A stretch of 64,000 nt of DNA from Trebonia sp963737285 (lineage in GTDB: Bacteria; Actinomycetota; Actinomycetes; Streptosporangiales; Streptosporangiaceae). The notes under the pieces were generated by a model that saw only the letters and a list, made by a program, of their open reading frames with translations, did not search any database and was not told the DNA's origin. Below, in pieces: positions 29,531 through 38,752 of the stretch (position 1 is the stretch's first letter; each line of letters opens with the position of its first letter). The position numbers and the translations under genes were made by a program. Location: NCBI GenBank assembly GCA_963737285.1, contig CAVTRT010000003.1, positions 3,906,001-3,970,000 of the forward strand, given 5' to 3'.

Positions 29531-31027
29531 ATGACGCTGCCCACCAGCACCGGCGACCCGGCCATGTCCGATCTCGCCAAGCCGCCGCTGCCCCAGCTGC
29601 CGGGCTTTGATTTTCCGGCACCGCGGTACCCGGCGTACCTGCGGCAGGAGCGGACCGATGACATCGAGGCGCTGCTGCCACTGGCGCGGTCGCTGGTCCG
29701 GCGCAAGTACGGCCGGATGGCACTGGACGTCGCGGCGGAGGACGAGATCCTGATCATCACCGCGCCGCACCAGAACCCGGTGGTGTTCGAGGTGATGGGC
29801 CGGGCACTGCGGGAACTCGGGGTCCGCAAGGTCGACCAGGTCAGCACCGCCGACCTGGGCCTGCCCGTGCAGGAGTACAGCGCCGCCGACGGCTGGCGCG
29901 AGATCACCGACCGCCTCAAGCCCATGGTCGAAGAAGGGGTGGAATTCAGCGTCGCGTCCAGCGCGCTCAAGCGCTACCTGGACGACCGCCCCGGGTACAC
30001 CGCCGTATTCGCCGGGGAAGCCGGGCGCAGGCACTGGAAGCGGGTCGCGAGCGGGAGGCTGCGCAATAACTGGCTCTTCGGCACCTACGAAGACTTCATT
30101 TCGCGGGCGAATGCGTTTCCTGATGAGCTGTGGCGGGCGATCGACCTGGCGATCGTGGACGAGTTCGCGAACGCCTCCGCGGTCCGCATCACCAGCCCCG
30201 AGGGCACCGACATCTCCTGGGAAGTCACCGAGGAGCAGGCCGCCCTGTGGGTCAAGGGCGCCTTCCAGTCCGGCCACATCATGGCCTCCACCATCCAGGG
30301 CATCCGCTTCGGGCACTCCGTCGAGACCTTCATCGAGCAGGCCCGCACCCTGTTCCCCACCCTCAACGGCGTCGTCGCAGGCACCTCCAACCACACCGGC
30401 TACTTCCCCCACGTCAGCGTCACCATCGAGGGCGGCATGATCGCCAAGATCGACGGCGGCGGCCGCTACGGCGAGTTGTGGCGCGAGGTCCTCGAGCGCT
30501 ACCGCGACGTCCAGTACCCCGGCTTCCCCTATAAGGGCTGGCACTACTTCAACGACTCCTCGATCGGCACCAACCCCAAGAGCGCCCGCCAGATCGAGAC
30601 CCTCTGGAAATACAACGACTCCTGGACCAACCTCCCCGAGCGCGCCCAGGCCGGCGTCATCCACTTCGGCTTCGGCGCCGAGCACTGGGACCAGACCTTC
30701 CTGCGCTACGCCAAGGAAAACCACCTCCCCACCATGCACTTCCCCCACGTCCACAACATCTTCGCCACCTACTCCATCAAGCAGCGCGACACCGGCGAGT
30801 GGAAGAACATCATCGACAAGGGCCGCCTCACCATCCTCGACGACCCCGCCACGATCCGCCACGCCAACAGCCTCGGCAACACCAGCCTCCTCCAGTACGA
30901 CTGGATCCCCGCCCTCCCCGGCGTCAACTACCCCGGCGACTACTTCAAGGACTACGCCAACGACCCAGTCGCCTGGATCACCCGGGACCAGCAAGGAGAA
31001 TTCGCCCAGCCGCCAGCGGGCGCCTGA
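29531..31027 (+). CDS. M29 aminopeptidase/NicX-like metalloenzyme, copy 1
   Basis: 498 residues. The C-terminal half resembles the M29 aminopeptidase fold, shared with 2,5-dihydroxypyridine 5,6-dioxygenase (NicX). It has SPEGTDISWEV, HVSVTIEGGMIAKIDGGG, HFGFGAEHWD and HFPHVHN. H385-x-D387 corresponds to the conserved HxD metal ligands of the family. The N-terminal ~150 residues are additional. Whether it is a peptidase or a ring-cleaving dioxygenase cannot be decided from sequence; its catabolic neighbours favour the latter. Copy 2 at 32197 is almost identical. Confidence 0.65.
   Translation: MTLPTSTGDPAMSDLAKPPLPQLPGFDFPAPRYPAYLRQERTDDIEALLPLARSLVRRKYGRMALDVAAEDEILIITAPHQNPVVFEVMGRALRELGVRKVDQVSTADLGLPVQEYSAADGWREITDRLKPMVEEGVEFSVASSALKRYLDDRPGYTAVFAGEAGRRHWKRVASGRLRNNWLFGTYEDFISRANAFPDELWRAIDLAIVDEFANASAVRITSPEGTDISWEVTEEQAALWVKGAFQSGHIMASTIQGIRFGHSVETFIEQARTLFPTLNGVVAGTSNHTGYFPHVSVTIEGGMIAKIDGGGRYGELWREVLERYRDVQYPGFPYKGWHYFNDSSIGTNPKSARQIETLWKYNDSWTNLPERAQAGVIHFGFGAEHWDQTFLRYAKENHLPTMHFPHVHNIFATYSIKQRDTGEWKNIIDKGRLTILDDPATIRHANSLGNTSLLQYDWIPALPGVNYPGDYFKDYANDPVAWITRDQQGEFAQPPAGA
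29574..31005. repeat. 1.43-kb direct repeat (partner 32234-33665)
   Basis: The two M29-like genes are identical in DNA across 29574-29937 and 30104-31005 (offset 2,660 bp), except for one A-to-G (30878 vs 33538). They are clearly diverged only in 29938-30103. This pattern indicates recent gene conversion around a diverged core. Confidence 0.9.
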
Positions 31028-31094
31028 GAGGACCTGGGCAAAAGCAGCAGGCCACGGAAATAGGTAAGCGACTTCAGTGAAAGGGAACATAAAG

Positions 31095-32147
31095 ATGGCA
31101 AGACATGGGTCCAGGAGAGCGGCATTCGCCGTCGTTTCAGTTGCGGCAGGCCTGGCCGCGGTGATTTCCGGCTGTTCTAGCTCGTCCAGCAGCAGCAGCA
31201 GTGCCGCCGCCGCCGATACCACCGGGGGCGCGTCCGCAGTGAGCGTTACGCTCGGCAACGCGGCCGCGACCTACGGGGAAGCCGCCTACGTGGTCGCGGA
31301 CAAGCAGGGCTACTTCACGAAGGACAACGTGACGTCGAAGTCGGTGCTGCTGTCTTCAAGCAGCACCCTGCTGGCCGCCCTAGTCAGCGGCGGCGTCAAC
31401 TTCGGCGTGACGAACGGTGCCGCCGTGCTCGCCGCGCGGGCGAAGGGCGTGCCGGTGGTGGCCGTGTGCGGGCGCAGTGCCGGGGTGCCCGGGCTGGCGC
31501 TCGTGGTCAGTCCCAAGCTGATGAAGAGCCTGAACCTTGTCGCCGGAGACGTGAACGGCGACCTCAAGAAGCTGAAGGGGCAGGTCATCGGAGTGAACAG
31601 CCCGACCTCCACGGGCGGGCGCATCCTTGCGGGTCTGGAGCAGGACGCTGGCCTGTCGTCCAACTGGCTGACGGAGACCTCTATCGCGAGCAGCACGATG
31701 GTCGCCGCCCTGCAGCACGGTGAGGTCAGCGGGTTCTTCGAGGACATCCCCCTCCCGCAGCAGGCTACTGCCAACGGCAGCGGCGTCACTGTGTTCGACA
31801 CGGCGCAGGTCCCGGCGCTGGGGAGCATTCAGTACAACGTGATCGCCACGTCCGAGAGCTTCCTGCAGTCCCATCCGCAGGCCGTCAAGCAGTTCCTCAC
31901 CGGAATCCAGCAGGGCGAGGCAGCCCTGGCCGCCAAGCAGCCGGCCGCGCTGCAGGACCTCGGAAGCATCTACCCCGGGGTAAGCCAGACGGTCGTCCAG
32001 AACGCCGCGGAGACTGGGCTCGAGACCAACTGCGCGATGCCGCAGAGCGCGTGGAGCTCGCTGACCTCGATCGCTACGAAGTGGCAGCTCATCCCCGCCT
32101 CGACGACGCCCGCGCAGGTAGCGGCCGCCTACAAGTCAGGCCTGTGA
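31095..32147 (+). CDS. ABC transporter substrate-binding lipoprotein (NitT/TauT type)
   Basis: 350 residues from the ATG at 31095 (AAGGGAAC upstream). Lipoprotein signal with lipobox VISGC followed by a run of serines. The NMT1/SsuA-like fold is evident from VADKQGYFTKDNV, LAALVSGGVNFGV and LKGQVIGVNSPTSTGGRIL. It supplies substrate to the 27657/28601 transporter. It lies between the two M29-like copies, so the enzyme's substrate may be what is imported. Confidence 0.9.
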   Translation: MARHGSRRAAFAVVSVAAGLAAVISGCSSSSSSSSSAAAADTTGGASAVSVTLGNAAATYGEAAYVVADKQGYFTKDNVTSKSVLLSSSSTLLAALVSGGVNFGVTNGAAVLAARAKGVPVVAVCGRSAGVPGLALVVSPKLMKSLNLVAGDVNGDLKKLKGQVIGVNSPTSTGGRILAGLEQDAGLSSNWLTETSIASSTMVAALQHGEVSGFFEDIPLPQQATANGSGVTVFDTAQVPALGSIQYNVIATSESFLQSHPQAVKQFLTGIQQGEAALAAKQPAALQDLGSIYPGVSQTVVQNAAETGLETNCAMPQSAWSSLTSIATKWQLIPASTTPAQVAAAYKSGL

Positions 32148-32196
32148 GCCAGGCCGGCATGTCTACGCAGCGAGAACGCGTTCCCAGGAGGCGGGC

Positions 32197-33669
32197 ATGA
32201 GTCCCATTGGAGAGCAGCTGAGCATGGCGGAACTCGCCAAGCCGCCGCTGCCCCAGCTGCCGGGCTTTGATTTTCCGGCACCGCGGTACCCGGCGTACCT
32301 GCGGCAGGAGCGGACCGATGACATCGAGGCGCTGCTGCCACTGGCGCGGTCGCTGGTCCGGCGCAAGTACGGCCGGATGGCACTGGACGTCGCGGCGGAG
32401 GACGAGATCCTGATCATCACCGCGCCGCACCAGAACCCGGTGGTGTTCGAGGTGATGGGCCGGGCACTGCGGGAACTCGGGGTCCGCAAGGTCGACCAGG
32501 TCAGCACCGCCGACCTGGGCCTGCCCGTGCAGGAGTACAGCGCCGCCGACGGCTGGCGCGAGATCACCGACCGCCTCAAGCCCATGGTCGAAGAAGGCGT
32601 CGAGTACAACGCCGCCGCCTCCGCGCTGAAGCGCTACCTGGACGACCGGCCCGGGTATACGGCGGTGTTCGCGGGACAGTCCGGCCGACGGCACTGGAAG
32701 CGGGCGGCCAGCGGCCGGATGCGGAACAACTGGCTGTTCGCCACGTACGAGGATTTCATCGGGCGGGCGAATGCGTTTCCTGATGAGCTGTGGCGGGCGA
32801 TCGACCTGGCGATCGTGGACGAGTTCGCGAACGCCTCCGCGGTCCGCATCACCAGCCCCGAGGGCACCGACATCTCCTGGGAAGTCACCGAGGAGCAGGC
32901 CGCCCTGTGGGTCAAGGGCGCCTTCCAGTCCGGCCACATCATGGCCTCCACCATCCAGGGCATCCGCTTCGGGCACTCCGTCGAGACCTTCATCGAGCAG
33001 GCCCGCACCCTGTTCCCCACCCTCAACGGCGTCGTCGCAGGCACCTCCAACCACACCGGCTACTTCCCCCACGTCAGCGTCACCATCGAGGGCGGCATGA
33101 TCGCCAAGATCGACGGCGGCGGCCGCTACGGCGAGTTGTGGCGCGAGGTCCTCGAGCGCTACCGCGACGTCCAGTACCCCGGCTTCCCCTATAAGGGCTG
33201 GCACTACTTCAACGACTCCTCGATCGGCACCAACCCCAAGAGCGCCCGCCAGATCGAGACCCTCTGGAAATACAACGACTCCTGGACCAACCTCCCCGAG
33301 CGCGCCCAGGCCGGCGTCATCCACTTCGGCTTCGGCGCCGAGCACTGGGACCAGACCTTCCTGCGCTACGCCAAGGAAAACCACCTCCCCACCATGCACT
33401 TCCCCCACGTCCACAACATCTTCGCCACCTACTCCATCAAGCAGCGCGACACCGGCGAGTGGAAGAACATCATCGACAAGGGCCGCCTCACCATCCTCGA
33501 CGACCCCGCCACGATCCGCCACGCCAACAGCCTCGGCGACACCAGCCTCCTCCAGTACGACTGGATCCCCGCCCTCCCCGGCGTCAACTACCCCGGCGAC
33601 TACTTCAAGGACTACGCCAACGACCCAGTCGCCTGGATCACCCGGGACCAGCAAGGAGAATTCGCATGA
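32197..33669 (+). CDS. M29 aminopeptidase/NicX-like metalloenzyme, copy 2
   Basis: 490 residues, ribosome binding site AGGAGGCGGGC before the ATG. It matches copy 1 except for the first 13 residues, about 55 residues in the middle (EYNAAASALKRY to YEDFIGRA), one N-to-D change, and the tail, which is shorter. The HxD ligand pair is H383/D385. Its stop overlaps the ATG of the CbbQ-like ATPase (ATGA), so these two genes are translationally coupled. Confidence 0.65.
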   Translation: MSPIGEQLSMAELAKPPLPQLPGFDFPAPRYPAYLRQERTDDIEALLPLARSLVRRKYGRMALDVAAEDEILIITAPHQNPVVFEVMGRALRELGVRKVDQVSTADLGLPVQEYSAADGWREITDRLKPMVEEGVEYNAAASALKRYLDDRPGYTAVFAGQSGRRHWKRAASGRMRNNWLFATYEDFIGRANAFPDELWRAIDLAIVDEFANASAVRITSPEGTDISWEVTEEQAALWVKGAFQSGHIMASTIQGIRFGHSVETFIEQARTLFPTLNGVVAGTSNHTGYFPHVSVTIEGGMIAKIDGGGRYGELWREVLERYRDVQYPGFPYKGWHYFNDSSIGTNPKSARQIETLWKYNDSWTNLPERAQAGVIHFGFGAEHWDQTFLRYAKENHLPTMHFPHVHNIFATYSIKQRDTGEWKNIIDKGRLTILDDPATIRHANSLGDTSLLQYDWIPALPGVNYPGDYFKDYANDPVAWITRDQQGEFA

Positions 33670-34520
33670 CGACTACCACCGACAAAGCTGACGCGGTGCT
33701 CATCCACGCGACGGAAGAGCCCTTCTACGTCGAGATGCGGAACGAGACCGAGCTTTTCCTCTCGGCGTACGCCGAGAGGCTTCCCGTGCTGCTGAAGGGA
33801 CCGACTGGATGCGGCAAGACTAGGTTCATCGAGCACATGGCGTGGCGCCTTGGCCAGGTCCCGGGCCAGCCGGCGTCCCCCGGCGCCGGGCTGGTGACGG
33901 TCACCTGCCATGACGACCTGACGGCCGGCGACCTCGTCGGCCGGTACATCCTGCGCGACGGCGGCACGGAGTGGATCGACGGCCCGCTGACGACGGCGGT
34001 GCGCGAGGGCGGCGTCTGCTACCTGGATGAGGTGGTCGAGGCACGCCGGGACACCATCGTCTCGATCCACGCGCTTACCGACCACCGTCGGCTGCTCCCC
34101 ATCGAGAAGCTCGGCGTGACGCTGCGCGCGCACGACGACTTCTTCCTCGTCGTGTCCTACAACCCCGGCTACCAGGCGACGTCCAAGGAGTTGAAGCACA
34201 GCACCCGGCAGCGCTTCATCGCCATCGACTTCGACTATCCCGTGCCCGAGGTGGAGACGGAGATCATCAGGCACGAGGCGGGCATCGACGGTGCGCTGGC
34301 TTCATCCCTCGCCGAGCTTGCCAGGCGACTGCGGACGCTCGATGACATCGGCTTCCTCGAGGGGCCGAGCACCCGGCTGATCATCTACACCGGGCGGCTC
34401 ATCCGGCAGGGCATCCCGGCGCGCGAGGCGTGCGAGGCCGCGATCGTCCAGGCCGTCACCGATGATCAGGCGATCCAGGAAGGCGTACGGGAGATTGTCG
34501 CCAGTGCCTTCGCCGCATAG
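33666..34520 (+). CDS. CbbQ/NirQ/NorQ-like MoxR AAA+ ATPase
   Basis: 284 residues. Walker A GPTGCGKT (45-52), Walker B GGVCYLDEVVEA, sensor VVSYNPGYQ, and the C-terminal CbbQ region (STRLIIYTGRLIRQGI). CbbQ-family ATPases act with a VWA partner to activate metalloenzymes (Rubisco, NO reductase). Here the gene is translationally coupled to the M29-like copy 2 and overlaps its VWA partner. This suggests the M29-like enzyme is the client; that is inference. Confidence 0.9.
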   Translation: MTTTTDKADAVLIHATEEPFYVEMRNETELFLSAYAERLPVLLKGPTGCGKTRFIEHMAWRLGQVPGQPASPGAGLVTVTCHDDLTAGDLVGRYILRDGGTEWIDGPLTTAVREGGVCYLDEVVEARRDTIVSIHALTDHRRLLPIEKLGVTLRAHDDFFLVVSYNPGYQATSKELKHSTRQRFIAIDFDYPVPEVETEIIRHEAGIDGALASSLAELARRLRTLDDIGFLEGPSTRLIIYTGRLIRQGIPAREACEAAIVQAVTDDQAIQEGVREIVASAFAA

Positions 34521-36768
34521 CAGCTCGCGGCATAACGGTTCACCGCATGGCGGGAAGCACGCGACGCCTGCCGACGGCCCTGCCGTCAAGCTCGCCGACG
34601 TCCGCGACGCGCTCGGCGTGCTGTTCTGCGGCCTGTCCGGCGGTCACTGGGCCGAGATCCTCGCCGATGACGACATCGAGCCGGGTCTCATCCCCGCTGA
34701 CACCCACGACACTATGCGGCTGCCGAGCAGTTGCGCGCGATTCGCCACGACGGCAGACAACCGCGGGTGGTATCAGGTGGCGGTGGCGCACCGGGCGGGT
34801 CACTACATATGGTCATCGTTCGACCTGGACATCAAGGCGGTGCTCGAGCGGCTCGGCGTCACGCATGACGACGGCATGGACCTGGTGTCCGGAGCCGACG
34901 GGGACTCCATGGGCAACTGGGCGAGCTTCTTCCGCATGTTCCGCAGGATCGAGCTCGCGGGGGCCGTGTTCGGGGCCGTGGAGGACGCCCGCGTGGACAG
35001 TCGGCTCCCCGGGCTTGTCCCCGGTTTCGCCCGCTCGCTGCGCCAGGTACTGGCCGGCGAGCTGGCGGCCCGGTCGCCCGTCGAGTCGTTCGGGCCGCGT
35101 GACCAGGCGCTGGAGGTCCTGCAGCGGATGAGCGTGGGGTACTCGGGGACGCTGCTCCTTGATCCCGCGGTCAGCGTGGTGACGCGGGCGATCACGGAGC
35201 TGCTGCCCGTGGCGGTTTCCGCGTCCGCGACCATCACCGACACGTCGGCGGTGGCGGCGCTCATCTACAGCATGATCGATGAGCTGCCGATCCTGTCCAC
35301 GGCCGCGCCGGTCAAGACCCGGGTCGAGCCGGCGCTGGTGCTGGCCGGGCCGGTGCCGCTGCCCGACCGCTTCCTCGGCACGTTCGTCCCGGACGTCGAC
35401 GTGGCACGGCTGGAGGGTGAGGACCGCGTGCGCGTCAACGTGCCGCCGGCCGCCTTCCGTGACATCGTCGGCCTGCGCTTTCGTGGCATCGACCACGGGA
35501 GCAGTGGCCTGAAGTCCGAGCTGCTGATCTTCAAGCCCGGTCGGCACGTCGTGGACCGGGATTACCTGGCCCACGATCACGATCATGACCATGACCATGA
35601 CCACGATCATGACCATGAAGAGCCGGCAGCGGACGGTACCCCCGAGCCCCTGCCGCATGAGCACTACGAGCTCAGCGACGCCTATTACCGGGAACGGACA
35701 CGTGCCGCGCAGAAGGCGGCTGGCGGTACGTACCTGTACCCGGAATGGGACGCGGTCCAGGGCAGGTACCGGCAGAACTGGGTCACGCTGCGGGAGGAAG
35801 TGCCGCATCGTGGCCACAGTGCCGGGGACCTGCTGGCGAGCGTGAGCGCGCTGTCGGGAACCGAGCGTCGCATCAGCCAGGAGCTGGAGCGGATCGCGGA
35901 CATGGGCCGTGTCCTGGTGCGGCGGGTCCGGGACGGCGACGAGGTGGACATCGACGGGGCGATCGAGGCGCTAGTGGAGCTGCGCGCGGGACACAGCGCC
36001 GACCCGCGGCCGTACGCCCGGGTCGACCGGGCGCGCCGGGACGTCGCGGTCGGGATCATCTTGGACCTGAGCTCCTCGACCGCGGAGCGGATCGACGCCT
36101 CCTCGGCTGTCCCCGGCAGGCTGAACCGTGACGGCTCGGCCCGCCGGATCATCGACGCCGAACGCGAGGCGGTGGCACTGCTGCTGCGCAGCCTCGCCCG
36201 GCTCGGCGACTCCGCAGGAGTGTACGGTTTTTCCGGCTCAGGCAGGAACGACGTCCGGGTGCTGACGGTCAAGGACTTCCGCGAGCAGCTGTCGGTGCGC
36301 GCGTTCGAGCGGATGGCCGGGCGCAAGCCGATCCACATGACGCGGCTGGCCCCCGTCATCCGGCACGTCACGCGCAAGCTCAGCGCCGAGGCATCGGAAA
36401 CGCGGCTGCTGATGGTCGTGACCGACGGGCGCCCGTTCGACCTGGACTACGGGACCGAGTACCCGGATCGCATGATCGAGTACGCCAACCTGGACACCCG
36501 CGCGGCCGTCACGGAAGCCCTCGCCAAGGGAATCGAGCCTTTCGTGCTCACGGTGGACGGCGAGGGAAACGAGTACCTCAGCGAGGTCTTCGAGAAGGGC
36601 GGCGGCTACGAGGTCGTCGCCGACGTCGAGGACCTGCGCGCGGCGCTGGTCCGTTCCTACGGCCGGGTCCGGCAGGGCGGTCACATCACGCGCCAGGCAC
36701 GCCGGGGCTACCCGCAAGAAAGCGACTACGCACGAGAAAGTGGGCGAAGCGATGACAAGCACCGCTGA
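34504..36768 (+). CDS. CbbO/NorD-like VWA-domain protein with His-rich linker
   Basis: 754 residues from a GTG with GGGAGAT upstream, overlapping the ATPase gene by 17 bp. The C-terminal von Willebrand A domain has an intact MIDAS start (D521-LSSS) and a second Asp in VVTDGRPFD. The N-terminal ~330 residues resemble CbbO/NorD. Residues ~357-375 are an alternating His-Asp run, likely metal binding. CbbO-type adaptors link the AAA+ ring to the target enzyme; the His-rich linker is an unusual addition. Confidence 0.88.
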   Translation: MPSPHSSSRHNGSPHGGKHATPADGPAVKLADVRDALGVLFCGLSGGHWAEILADDDIEPGLIPADTHDTMRLPSSCARFATTADNRGWYQVAVAHRAGHYIWSSFDLDIKAVLERLGVTHDDGMDLVSGADGDSMGNWASFFRMFRRIELAGAVFGAVEDARVDSRLPGLVPGFARSLRQVLAGELAARSPVESFGPRDQALEVLQRMSVGYSGTLLLDPAVSVVTRAITELLPVAVSASATITDTSAVAALIYSMIDELPILSTAAPVKTRVEPALVLAGPVPLPDRFLGTFVPDVDVARLEGEDRVRVNVPPAAFRDIVGLRFRGIDHGSSGLKSELLIFKPGRHVVDRDYLAHDHDHDHDHDHDHDHEEPAADGTPEPLPHEHYELSDAYYRERTRAAQKAAGGTYLYPEWDAVQGRYRQNWVTLREEVPHRGHSAGDLLASVSALSGTERRISQELERIADMGRVLVRRVRDGDEVDIDGAIEALVELRAGHSADPRPYARVDRARRDVAVGIILDLSSSTAERIDASSAVPGRLNRDGSARRIIDAEREAVALLLRSLARLGDSAGVYGFSGSGRNDVRVLTVKDFREQLSVRAFERMAGRKPIHMTRLAPVIRHVTRKLSAEASETRLLMVVTDGRPFDLDYGTEYPDRMIEYANLDTRAAVTEALAKGIEPFVLTVDGEGNEYLSEVFEKGGGYEVVADVEDLRAALVRSYGRVRQGGHITRQARRGYPQESDYARESGRSDDKHR
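35573..35620 (+). repeat. His-Asp alternating low-complexity run
   Basis: About eight tandem gaycay codon pairs encode alternating His and Asp inside the VWA protein. It resembles metal-storage tails of metallochaperones such as HypB or CooJ. Confidence 0.8.
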
Positions 36769-37606
36769 GGTGACGGTGCAGGAACACGTTACAGCCGATC
36801 TGTTGGCCTGTCCTCCGGTCCTTCCCGGCATCACCCCCGAGACGGTGGTGCTGATCACCGGCGGCAGCGGCGCCATCGGCGCGCGGACCGCGGCGGTGCT
36901 CTCGGCGATCGGGGCGCGGGTCACGATCATGGCCCGCTCGCCGGAGCGGGTCGTCCAGGCCGCCGCCGAGGCTCAGCGCTCCGGGCAGGTGCTTGGCGCG
37001 GCCGGCGACATCAGCGTGCCAGCGGACATCACGCGGGTGGTGACGGCGACCGTGCGCGAGTTCGGCCGACTGGACGCGCTCGTCAACCTGGCGGCGGTCG
37101 GCGACTCCGGCGGCGCGCTCGCGGACCTCACCCTCGATGAGATCGACACGGTCATCGGCACCAACCTGCGCGGCGCGATGGTGCTGGCTAGGGAGTCCGC
37201 CCGGCCGATGCGGGAATCCGGCGGCGGCAGCATCGTCAACGTCGCGTCCGTCGCGGCCCACCGGGTGACCCCGGGCCGCCTCGTCTACGGCCCGAGCAAG
37301 GCCGCCCTCATCTACCTCACGCGGCAACTCGCGGCTGAGCTGGGCCCGTACGGGATACGGGCGAACTCGATCAGCCCCGGGCAGACGCCGACGACGCTGC
37401 GCAAGTTCAGCGAGCCGCCGGGCGGGGATAACGTCCCGTCGGCGGGCCGTGCCGACCGGCCAACGCAGACCGGGCGGATCCCGCTGGGCCGCCGGGGAAC
37501 GCTCGACGATTACGTGGGGGCGATCCTGTTCCTCCTGTCCGGGCTTTCGGCGTACGTCACGGGCACCGACCTCCTGGTCGACGGCGGGGCCTCCATCGTT
37601 CGCTAG
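36752..37606 (+). CDS. Short-chain dehydrogenase/reductase
   Basis: 284 residues. The Rossmann motif is LITGGSGAIGART; NLAAVG replaces NNAG. The catalytic Ser lies in NVASVAAH and Tyr/Lys in YGPSKAA. It ends YVTGTDLLVDGGASIVR, typical of the classical SDR family. It overlaps the VWA gene end by 17 bp and is probably the last gene of the operon. Likely an NAD(P)-dependent alcohol/ketone step in the same catabolic route. Confidence 0.9.
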   Translation: MTSTAEVTVQEHVTADLLACPPVLPGITPETVVLITGGSGAIGARTAAVLSAIGARVTIMARSPERVVQAAAEAQRSGQVLGAAGDISVPADITRVVTATVREFGRLDALVNLAAVGDSGGALADLTLDEIDTVIGTNLRGAMVLARESARPMRESGGGSIVNVASVAAHRVTPGRLVYGPSKAALIYLTRQLAAELGPYGIRANSISPGQTPTTLRKFSEPPGGDNVPSAGRADRPTQTGRIPLGRRGTLDDYVGAILFLLSGLSAYVTGTDLLVDGGASIVR

Positions 37607-37628
37607 CCGGGGCTGGCGCGGTCACGAG

Positions 37629-38390
37629 AAGCCACGCACCCGTTCGTGAAAGGCCTTCGATAAAGATCAAAGGCCTTTACTCAAAACGGGTGCGTGGCGA
37701 CTCTCCCTGGCCCTCAGGATCTGGGGTTTAACTGGCCAGTAAGGCGAATCGGGACACAAGCCGCCGTAGACGAATTCCGCCATCACGATAAGTGCCTCGG
37801 CTGAGCGGAATCCGCGTGCGCGGGTGATCAGCGCGTTGAGCTGGGCGTTCGGCGCTTCCGCGCGGCCGTTCGAGGGCCCGTGGTCCAGCGTGTGCCAGAT
37901 CAGCGGGAGGAAGCGGCGGAGTGCTTTCGCCAGTTTGGCGAATTCCGGGATGCGGGACCGGCCGGCCCAGGAGATGGCCCCGGCGAGCAGGGCCTTCCCC
38001 TTGTTGCCCTTTACGTGGAGCGCCTCGCGGAGCTGCTCCTTGATCAGGTAGCCCGCGCAGAGCTGCCTGTTGTCCTTCGCGATGCTGGCCAGGGCGGCGG
38101 CGTCCGCGGCAGCCGGGACTCCAGGAAGCACCTCTTCCCGTGCACGTCCAGCGTCCGCCATCGCCGCACGTCGAATTCGACCGGCACGCCCTTGCTGACT
38201 GCCCTTGGCCCAGAAGGCCGGGTGGCGATCGGTAGCGTCCCGCAACTCTGCCGAACTCACGTCGTAGCCGGCAACTCCGAGGGCTGCGGCGAGGCCGTCC
38301 ACGGACAGCGGGGATCGGGATTGAGATCAACCGGACCGCCGCGAGGCACCAGTGCGGGCAGGATCCGGTGCTGGCTGTAGACCTAGTATC
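37629..38390. mobile_element. ISL3-family insertion sequence remnant
   Basis: Contains the end of an ISL3-type transposase and, beyond its stop, a large hairpin. CCACGCACCCGTT (37633-37645) pairs with AACGGGTGCGTGG (37686-37698), and internally AAAGGCCTT-type arms pair too. The other end and most of the transposase are missing. The DDE catalytic region is not recognisable, so it is dead. Confidence 0.65.
37667..38302 (-). pseudogene. ISL3-family transposase, C-terminal remnant
   Basis: The last ~140 residues read IAKDNRQLCAGYLIKEQLRE, then LLAGAISWAGRSRIPEFAKL and SNGRAEAPNAQLNALITRAR. This is the conserved C-terminal DDE/E-containing end of ISL3 transposases. The first ~70 residues do not match, and the usual N-terminal zinc-finger and catalytic parts are absent. 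It probably marks the boundary between the 25-37 kb region and the next operon. Confidence 0.75.
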
Positions 38391-38413
38391 CTGCTTTCCA
38401 TTATATTGGTGGC

Positions 38414-38752
38414 ATGGGTCTCAAAACCATGACCGGGCAGGCGTTCTTCGTGCTCACCGCGCTGGCCGATGGCCCGCGGCACGGGTACGGCATCGTGGGC
38501 GAGGTCGCCGAGCTATCGCAGGGCCGGGTGAAGCTGAAGATCGGCAGCCTGTACGGGGTGCTGGACCGGCTCGCCGCCGAGGGGCTGATCGAGGCCGACC
38601 GGGAGGAGGCGCACGACGGCCGGCTGCGCCGCTATTACCGGCTGACCCGGGACGGGCGGGGCGCGCTGGCCGCCGAGGCCGAGCTTCGCGCCGCCACTGC
38701 CCGGGTGGTGCGGGTGAGGCTGGGCCTGTCGGGTGCGGAGGCGGCCGGGTGA
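38414..38752 (+). CDS. PadR family transcriptional regulator
   Basis: 112 residues: TGQAFFVLTALADGPRHGYGI, KIGSLYGVLDRLAAEGLIE, DGRLRRYYRLTRDGRG. It is a close relative of the PadR at 12002. The stop overlaps the GTG of the next gene (GTGA). Upstream is an AT-rich TTATATT element at 38400-38406. Confidence 0.9.
   Translation: MGLKTMTGQAFFVLTALADGPRHGYGIVGEVAELSQGRVKLKIGSLYGVLDRLAAEGLIEADREEAHDGRLRRYYRLTRDGRGALAAEAELRAATARVVRVRLGLSGAEAAG

Noticed and set aside
29498..31258. Long minus-strand frame (586 codons) over the M29-like copy 1, and its twin (521 codons) at 32089-33654
   Set aside because: Antisense to a well-conserved gene. Its length comes from GC-rich third positions, and the product is Val/Gly/Asp-rich without motifs.
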